From Symbiodinium natans (lineage: Eukaryota > Sar > Dinophyceae > Suessiales > Symbiodiniaceae), in assembly GCA_905221605.1 (NCBI GenBank), contig CAJNDS010002108.1, forward strand, positions 607,543 to 671,542: DNA of 64,000 bases, in the 5' to 3' direction. Positions 57,878 through 64,000 of the stretch are shown piece by piece (within the stretch, counting starts at the first letter, position 1; the number at the start of each line of letters is the position of its first letter). Below the pieces are notes generated by a model. That model did not search any database. It was not told the origin of the DNA and was given only the letters and a program-made list of their open reading frames with translations. Position numbers and translations under genes: made by a program.

Positions 57878-59977
57878 GTGCTCAGCAAGCTCTTTCCTTC
57901 CGCTTGGCCTTCTTTCGTTCCACTAGGCCTTCTGTTTGCTGGTACAGTCCAGCGAGCATGCGGAAAGTTGAAGCTTGCTTCTCAAAGCCCTGATGCGCTT
58001 TCACCCGCTGTTTGTTGTGCATCTTCCTGCGTTTACTACGCATCTGATGCTGTGTACACGAAAGATGGTTGGGTAGGGGCTGTACACTCATATAAGCTTT
58101 GCACATCGAGCCTGGCGTCGAAGCCATTGTGGCTTACGGTGGTCAGGTGAGAAATTTTGATCCCACCCGCACTCCCCCCTAAGCGGGTTGTCATGTGTGG
58201 GGTTGCCCACGCAAACAGTATGCTATGGCGTACGACCATTGATTTTGTTGGGTGCGAGCGTCATGCCAGACCATGTGCGAGTACCGCCGATGCGGCACGC
58301 ATTCTTAGTTCCAAAGGGCCTCAGGCTCTTGACAGAGCTGCTGGAAGAAAAACAGAGCGGCTCGATGTTTGCACTGAGAGCGCAAGTTCATGAGCAGCAA
58401 GCTGATTTTGGAGAAACTGGGAGCCCTGAAACATCCCCACATCTTCACGCCTTGCGGCGCTTCGCGATGCATCTGGAATCCGGCCTTGCACGTATGGTCC
58501 TTGCTCGTCCCGATGCCCCCCCCCCCCCCCCTGGAAGCCCAAGCTTGAAGCTCCCAAGCGCCACAGAGTCTGCTCCAGGCTGCTTGTGTCCCGATGCGCC
58601 CCCCCGCCCCAAGCTTGAAGCTCCCAAGCAACCAAAGAGTCCAAAAGTCTCTGCACAGGGCATTCCCAACCGCAGTGCCGATGTGGAGAAGCGGTCCCTG
58701 GAGAAGCTCTGCTTCCGGGCTTGAGGTTTGGAGTAGGTTTTGTTGAAGGCGTCAGGGCCAAAGCAAGGTGAGAAGTGGTCCTTCTGGCATTTGCCATCTT
58801 GTGTCGCGGATGAAGCTTGATGGGTTTAGGGGTCATGTGGGTCATGGCTGAGGTTGTTTTGGATTCAGAATTCAGGGTCCAGATGTCATGGGCTTCACCG
58901 TGTTCGAGTCGTGCGGCTTAAACACCCCAAGCCCGCAGAGGCCCCGAAGCCTCCGGCAAAGGCGCATCCAAATATTTCCCACTACGTTTCATCTCAGATG
59001 CGTCGGAGGCCTCAACGCTTAACCTGCCGCGCCAGTCAACTTCAGGCATGCCAGAAGATCGCTTCAATATCCTGCCGGACTCGTTAAGTGGAGCAACCTT
59101 CAAAGCCAGTTGAGATGGACATCCTTGTTCCGATTTAGGCTGGCCGCTTGCCCCAGTCGACGAGCTCGCCCTGCTGGCACAAGGCCCCCATCGAGTTCAG
59201 GCTTCTGTCGTCAGGCTTTGGGGTCTTCAAGGCTTCAAGGGTTGCGGTTGGGCACGGTTCGGGATGTCGTCTGCTGGTTGAGCATTTGGGGTTCTAGGCG
59301 AGGAAGTGAGTTGAAGTTTTGTCTCCGTGCAAGACATGAAGACAGCCTGACACGAAACATACCCAGAGACCCCGACACCCCATAATGAAGGAACATTCCT
59401 TAGTTTGTCGAAGCCCCGCAGCCCTACCCAGCGCCTGTGCTTGCGCAACAATGCGACTCAGAGCGTGCTACTCCAAACACTCAGTCCGCCCGGCTTTGGA
59501 AAATGCCTGCTGCGACCCTTTCTGCCAATGCAATACGCGCGGGCATTCCCCGCAGAACCATCAGTCCCTACACTGCCCTACACCATCACCTCCAGCAGCG
59601 TCTCCTGTAGACATTCTTGCTTGTCACTCCATCTCCAGCTCGGCCTATTCGGCCTGTGAAGCGACAGCGTGAACCCGGAACACGTGCTTCCCATCCCCTG
59701 CTTGGCAAGGTCGCTACACTCCGAGCCTCAAGGGGGGTGCACGCCCTGCCGGTCACAGGCCGCGGTGCTTCGTCGTGATGGTTTCCTGCAGCGATTGTCT
59801 TGTCCAGCTTAAGGGTTTGGGGTAGGCCGGGTAGGCCTGGGGCAGGTCAAGTGGGGGTCACGTTTGAGATTGCTTCGGGCCATCGTTCGGGCTCAAAACA
59901 GCACGGGTTTTAATATGTTTGAAAGGGCAGCGAAGTGCCTGCTGGCAAGGAGCAGGCCATCTGAGCTCCCCGGCTCC

Positions 59978-61756
59978 ATGTGGGAGATCAGCGGTCCCGG
60001 TCCCGCCTTGGAGAACTGTTGGTCCGCTTGCGGACCGCCAGAGCCCCGCGAGCATCATGCGCCTGATGCTGCAGCTCCGCCGGAAGAAGTTGTTTGTGTG
60101 AGCCCGTACGAAGATGCCGGTGATGTTGAAAGTCCTTCGACAGAGGAAGGCGGGTTGTCGCCCCCAGAGATCCGCCATCGCTCGGATCTGACCCAGCAGA
60201 GCAGTAGTGAAGAGCTGATGCGAGCCATCTCGATGCGGAAGTCGTTGCAACAGGCTGCCAGGCTTTGGCGCTTGCGACCTCCAGCTTTGAGCTTGAAGAA
60301 GCGGGCACGCCTCTACGACGCCTCCAGCCCGACAGCTGCCTTCGACGTCTTCCTGTCCCATACCTGGCTGACGGATGGGAGGTTGAAAGCCTTGTCGTTG
60401 CTCATCCGATTCGGCTGGCCGACTCTTCTACTCGGATGGCTTATCGGTGCAGCTATGTCGTTTCCTCTCTGTTTGACAGGGATTCTGCCTCAGTTCAGAG
60501 GCACGCGGGTGGTTTTGGATTCTGAGCCTGAGGTCCCAGACGGCTATTGGGTCCTGATCTGCTCCACTGCCGGCGCGATGCTGGGCCTCCTTGCGTTTCC
60601 TTACTTGCCCAGCCGTTCGGATCGATGCTTCCTGGACTTCGTGTCTATCAGCCAGACCGACGAGCGGCTCATGCAAGAGGGGATCGACAACATCGGCAAC
60701 TTCCTGGCGGCCACGGGCGAACTGCGGGTTCTCTGGAGCGAGCCCTACCTGACGAGGATCTCGTCGTGCAAAGCCTCAATGCCCCAAGCCGCATGCCCTA
60801 AACCCCCTTGTCAGGCCTTAGGCCCTGGATTCAACCAAATCCAAAAACAAGGTGCATCTTATGCCCCGGACCGAATACCTCAGACCCCACTGCAAGCCAC
60901 AAGCAACAACAAGAGGATTTGGTGCATCTTCGAGCTTGCGGCATTCCGCAAGATGAACCCGACGGGAAAGATCCGCGTGGTACCACTCCTAGTCGATGCG
61001 GCTTGTAGCCAGGTGTTTCTCTTTGCTTTGTTGGTTGCTATTGTTTACCCATCCATTCGTGGCAGTTTCCGGTCCCGAAACGCTGGGTTTCTCGCTATCA
61101 TCTCCTTCGTCTGCTTGGCCTTCGGTGCTGCGCTGGTCCGCGTCATCGTGCAGTGCCAACGATGCGTGCACAAGATGGTCTTGCAGCTGTCTACGTTTGA
61201 TGTCACGACCTTGCAGTGCAGCAAGCAGCGGGACTTGGAAAGCATCCACGCCGCGATCGTCCATTGGTACGGCAGCTTGGAGGCCTTCACGGCCCACGTG
61301 CGCGGGCCCTTCCGCGTCGAGGTGCTGACGCTCATGCGATCTGAGGGTATCATCCCCTTCGGCTACATTTTGGTCGGCTTGGCGTCTGCTGCTGCTTTGC
61401 CGCTAGGGAACCTGGTATCTTTGCTGCTTGTGGGTGCCTCCTGGGAAAGCTGGCTGACCTATGCCTTGGCCTATCTGGTGGCTTTGGACATGATGTGGTT
61501 CCCTTCCACGGTTTACCTGACCATCACGGCCTGCGAGTATGTGCTCTGGTCGGAGAAGAAGTACAAGGTGTGCAGGTACTCGGCGATTGGCGTGATGTTT
61601 GCCTTCCTCATGTTCGCAGGCATCGTTGCTGCTTCCTTGGCGCTCAGCTCCTGGGTCCGTGTCTTGTCATGGCTCTGCGTGGCTACGGTCTATGTCGGCT
61701 TCTCCTGGCGGATTTCAAAGGCTTGCGCGATGGCCTACAGGGAACTCGAAAAGTAA
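59978..61756 (+). CDS. TIR-like multi-membrane-span protein, copy 2
   Basis: Exons 59978-60756 and 60916-61756 give 539 residues by the same splicing as copy 1. The frame is also open upstream to an ATG at 59864, but the ATG at 59978 (MWEISGPG) matches copy 1's start. It has FDVFLSHTW, the two inserted hydrophobic segments, CFLDFVSISQ, and IWCIFELAAF with the presumed catalytic Glu. The C-terminus is ELEK then TAA: one G is missing relative to copy 1 (AAAAGTAACC against AAAAGGTAACC), which removes 17 charged residues. The 159-nt intron is open and in frame, so an unspliced message would encode a protein with 53 extra residues between the two TIR halves. Copy 1 cannot do this. Confidence 0.75.
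   Translation: MWEISGPGPALENCWSACGPPEPREHHAPDAAAPPEEVVCVSPYEDAGDVESPSTEEGGLSPPEIRHRSDLTQQSSSEELMRAISMRKSLQQAARLWRLRPPALSLKKRARLYDASSPTAAFDVFLSHTWLTDGRLKALSLLIRFGWPTLLLGWLIGAAMSFPLCLTGILPQFRGTRVVLDSEPEVPDGYWVLICSTAGAMLGLLAFPYLPSRSDRCFLDFVSISQTDERLMQEGIDNIGNFLAATGELRVLWSEPYLTRISSCKASMPQAACPKPPCQALGPGFNQIQKQGASYAPDRIPQTPLQATSNNKRIWCIFELAAFRKMNPTGKIRVVPLLVDAACSQVFLFALLVAIVYPSIRGSFRSRNAGFLAIISFVCLAFGAALVRVIVQCQRCVHKMVLQLSTFDVTTLQCSKQRDLESIHAAIVHWYGSLEAFTAHVRGPFRVEVLTLMRSEGIIPFGYILVGLASAAALPLGNLVSLLLVGASWESWLTYALAYLVALDMMWFPSTVYLTITACEYVLWSEKKYKVCRYSAIGVMFAFLMFAGIVAASLALSSWVRVLSWLCVATVYVGFSWRISKACAMAYRELEK
60757..60915 (+). other. 159-nt GA-AG intron of copy 2
   Basis: Same junctions as copy 1 (GAG|GAT at both ends). 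A T-to-C change relative to copy 1 (CCCCAAG against CCCTAAG) removes the in-frame stop, and 159 is divisible by three. One CCCTAAACCCCC lies at 60796-60807. Confidence 0.72.
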
Positions 61757-62419
61757 CCGGAAAGGGAACCCGAGAGGGAGAACCCGAGAGGGAGCCTGAT
61801 CTGTGAGTGCTCAGCAAGCTCTTTCGTTCCGCTTGGCCTTCTTTCGTTCCACTAGGCCTTCTGTTTGCTGGTACAGTCCAGCGAGCATGCTGAAAGTTGA
61901 AGCTTGCTTCTCAAAGCCCTGATGCGCTTTCACCCGCTGTTTGTTGTGCATCTTCCTGCGTCTACTACGCATCTGATGCTGTGTACAGAAGGATGGTTGG
62001 GTAGTTTCTGTGCACTCATATAAGCTTTGCACATTGAACCTGGCGTCGACGCCCTGGTGGCTTATAGAGGTCCAGGTGAGGAATTTTGATCCCATCCGCA
62101 CTCCCCCCTACGCGGGTTGTCATGTGCGGGGTTGCAAACGCAAACAGTTTGCTATAACATACGACCAATGATTTTGTTGGGTGCGAGCGTCATGCCATAC
62201 CATGTGCGAGTACCGCTGACGCGGCCCGCATTCTGCGTTCCAAAGGGCCTCAGGCACTTTAAAGAGCTGCGGGAAGAAAAAGAGAGCGGCTCGATGTTAG
62301 CACTGAGAGCGCAAGTTCATGAGCAGCAAGCCGATTTTGGAGAAACTGGGAGCCCTGAAACATCCCCACATCTTCACGCCTTGCGGCGCTTCGCGAGGCA
62401 TCTGGAATCCGGCCTTGTG

Positions 62420-62755
62420 CGGTGATGTACACCTGCGGCACGCCCAGCTCTGGATCTGCAATCGCTGTGCCTGTACCCCCAACTGCTGCCATGTCTGATG
62501 CAGAGCCGGCTCCACCTGTGTGCGCACGTGCGGGTGCTGGCGCTGAATCCTGTGCCTTTGAAACCACCCGCCCCGGGAGTGTGCGGTAGCGCCCTTGCCC
62601 AACATGATTTATTCTTTTAGTGGGCGGTTAGATTTCAGTTCTATCCTCCATGCTGGAGTCTCCTGTACTACCTGCCTGAGTTTGCAAACCCGCCTCTAAA
62701 CCCTCACTCAACCCTAGACCCCTGTGCCCTAGAACATCCCGGCTCCAAAGCCTCT
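62420..62755. other. no gene seen; degenerate CCCTAAA-like words near the end
   Basis: CTCTAAACCCTCACTCAACC at 62693-62712 looks like a decayed tract upstream of the next acceptor. Confidence 0.45.
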
Positions 62756-62760
62756 GCAAG

Positions 62761-62837
62761 GTGGCCGTCCTCAGAGTTGCTCCAGCGCCGACGCGAAGGA
62801 CGACTTTCAACCCTTCGCCCCGAAGCATCGAAAGCCC
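62761..62837 (+). CDS. candidate exon ending at a TTTAGGG donor
   Basis: 77 nt between CCTCTGCAAG and GAAAGCCC|GTTTAGGG. All three frames are open, so the protein is uncertain; one reads CSSADAKDDFQPFAPKHRK. Supported mainly by its splice context. Confidence 0.33.
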
Positions 62838-62872
62838 GTTTAGGGTTTAGGGTTTGGGGTTTAGGGTTTAGG
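62838..62872. repeat. TTTAGGG tract
   Basis: Four to five units starting at the inferred donor. Confidence 0.93.
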
Positions 62873-63223
62873 GCTTCTGGGCCCAGAAGCCTTTTTGGGA
62901 TTAGTGAAGCCTTCAATCTGAAGGGGGTTGGTTGTGGTTGGGGCTTGGACTCTGAGCGATTTGAGCCGGCAACTCAGGATTTTGGGGCCCACGCAAGATA
63001 GAGGGTTTCGGGTTTGGAAAACCCGCCCAGAGACTCCAATACCCCGTCACTATGGAATCTTCCCTTATTTGTGGTGGGGATCCAAAACGTAGAACCCTCA
63101 AATAGTACCCTATACTACTATCCTGAATCATTCTTAGGATCCTACTTGTACATATTAGGCTTAGAGAATATTCATGACTTAAGGGGCTGTCCTGTCTTTG
63201 GGCACCCGCCCCCCCAAAAGCAG

Positions 63224-63278
63224 GACTTCTCCAAGCCGTGGTCGCGGGCACCCTCCAGGCCGTGGCATCTTGCAAGGG
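63224..63278 (+). CDS. candidate exon ending near a TTTAGGG tract
   Basis: After CAAAAGCAG (AG|G) the frame reads LLQAVVAGTLQAVASCKG, ending at AAGGG|GTGGCTTAGGG. Short but protein-like; family unknown. Confidence 0.33.
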
Positions 63279-63282
63279 GTGG

Positions 63283-63341
63283 CTTAGGGTTTAGGGTTTC
63301 GGGTTTAGAGTTTAGGGTTTAGGGAGAGTCCCTAAACCCTA
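63283..63341. repeat. TTTAGGG tract followed by inverted CCCTAAACCC
   Basis: Six TTTAGGG-like units, then GAGAGTCCCTAAACCCTA. This is the only close TTTAGGG-then-CCCTAAA arrangement in the window, and it can form a hairpin. Confidence 0.92.
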
Positions 63342-63445
63342 CAGGGCCCATCAAGGGCTCAAGCCGGCTCGAGGGCTCACCATTGCCAAGAATGGATGAT
63401 TTTGGCAGCACCCAGTATTCCAACACTAGCTTCGACACCTTTTTT

Positions 63446-63504
63446 CAGAGAAATCAAGCAGAATTTGCATCTATCAGAGAAATCGAGCAGAATTTGCATC
63501 TAGG
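63446..63504. repeat. 29-bp tandem duplication spanning a 3' splice site
   Basis: CAGAGAAATCAAGCAGAATT starts at 63446 and CAGAGAAATCGAGCAGAATT at 63475. The first copy follows TTTTTT. A period of 29 puts the two possible acceptors in different frames. Confidence 0.8.
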
Positions 63505-63611
63505 ACCAGGCGGCAGGCAGCGGTGCTGCTGCAGATGGAGCTGATGACCTGCTTTGGCACGCAAGTGTTCCAGAACCAGATTCATCCACCTGCCCGCAAT
63601 GCATGGGTCTA
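63478..63611 (+). CDS. candidate terminal exon
   Basis: From the second CAG acceptor the frame reads RNRAEFASRTRRQAAVLLQM, then ELMTCFGTQVFQNQIHPPAR, NAWV and TAG at 63609-63611. From the first acceptor the frame stops within about 35 codons. The composition is protein-like; family unknown. Confidence 0.38.
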
Positions 63612-63614
63612 GCA

Positions 63615-64000
63615 GTCTAGCGGCTGCAAGCTAGGGCGGTATGTCCGGCTCGATGTCATGACGATGATGGGCTTCAGTGCATCTGAAGAAGTCCAAGGAG
63701 GGCATGCAGGACATCATCCATCATGGTGCTCCATCTGGGATGTGGCGAGTCTCCCTCCTTCTGTCCACGATGCTTCAGGGCACTACTGGCCCATTAGACT
63801 TGAACAACACAGGCTTTCCGTGAGCCTGCAGTGCAATCAATAGTGAAGGAAGTATGGCTCGACGACCGTTTGGAATCCGTGAGCGCAGCCTGGAAACTTG
63901 TTCAAACCGTAAAAGCTGGACATTTCACGCGAGGTCAATGTCCTTTAGGGACGAGAGGGGTTTTCCCTGACAAAGGGTTGTAAACAGTGATTCCTGCAAA
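63615..64000. other. no gene recognised to the window end
   Basis: One ORF (63658-63843) without a domain. Confidence 0.45.

Larger units (their letters stand above)
58571..62418 (+). repeat. tandem duplication, unit B
   Basis: Second copy of unit A. The upstream part (58571-59850) matches 53732-55080, and the part after the gene (61757-62418) matches 57830-58491. The membrane half of the gene is almost identical; the N-terminal and upstream parts are more diverged. Confidence 0.95.

Overview
The window looks like nuclear DNA of a dinoflagellate alga (Symbiodiniaceae-like). Five things point that way: many interstitial tracts of the plant/dinoflagellate telomere unit TTTAGGG, in both orientations; short exons joined by introns with GT, GC or GA donors and AG|G acceptors; many pentatricopeptide-repeat (PPR) exons; a non-LTR reverse transcriptase with C-terminal zinc fingers; and a tandemly duplicated TIR-like membrane-protein gene. 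A land plant would share TTTAGGG and PPR genes, but the GA-AG introns and sparse short exons fit a dinoflagellate better. No rRNA, tRNA, CRISPR array or bacterial operon was found.

Layout. 1-4 kb is nearly gene-free. 4-10 kb holds short plus-strand exons, including two PPR exons, each bracketed by CCCTAAA on the left and TTTAGGG on the right. 10-19 kb is mostly simple repeats, a hairpin element and weak ORFs. 19-25 kb has PPR exons around a two-exon gene ending in a SPRY-like domain (22038-23095). 25-35 kb holds duplicated exons, long G-rich and GT tracts and a small two-exon coding segment. 36-38.5 kb contains EF-hand exons. 40-48 kb is almost empty. 48.5-51 kb is a decayed LINE-type reverse transcriptase on the minus strand. 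52.7-53.3 kb has two minus-strand exons bracketed by telomere-like repeats. 53.7-62.4 kb is a tandem duplication of about 4-5 kb, each copy carrying one TIR-like multi-membrane-span gene. The last 1.6 kb has small exons next to TTTAGGG tracts.

Main result. The telomere-like tracts are not scattered at random. Exons repeatedly end at a GT that is the first two bases of GTTTAGGG, and repeatedly begin just after an AG that follows a CCCTAAA tract. The introns therefore appear to carry inverted telomere-repeat termini (TTTAGGG at the 5' end, CCCTAAA at the 3' end). This holds on both strands and in several unrelated exons (PPR, EF-hand, unknown). It suggests that telomere-type repeats form, or seeded, a family of introns.

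The second result is the TIR-like gene pair. A GA-AG intron with matching GAGGAT at both junctions interrupts each gene just before the WCxFE motif, which holds the residue equivalent to the TIR catalytic glutamate. In one copy the intron is 159 nt, open and in frame. In the other it has grown to 1009 nt through a CAA-repeat insertion that duplicated the 3' splice junction. All exon calls come from reading the sequence; none has transcript support here.
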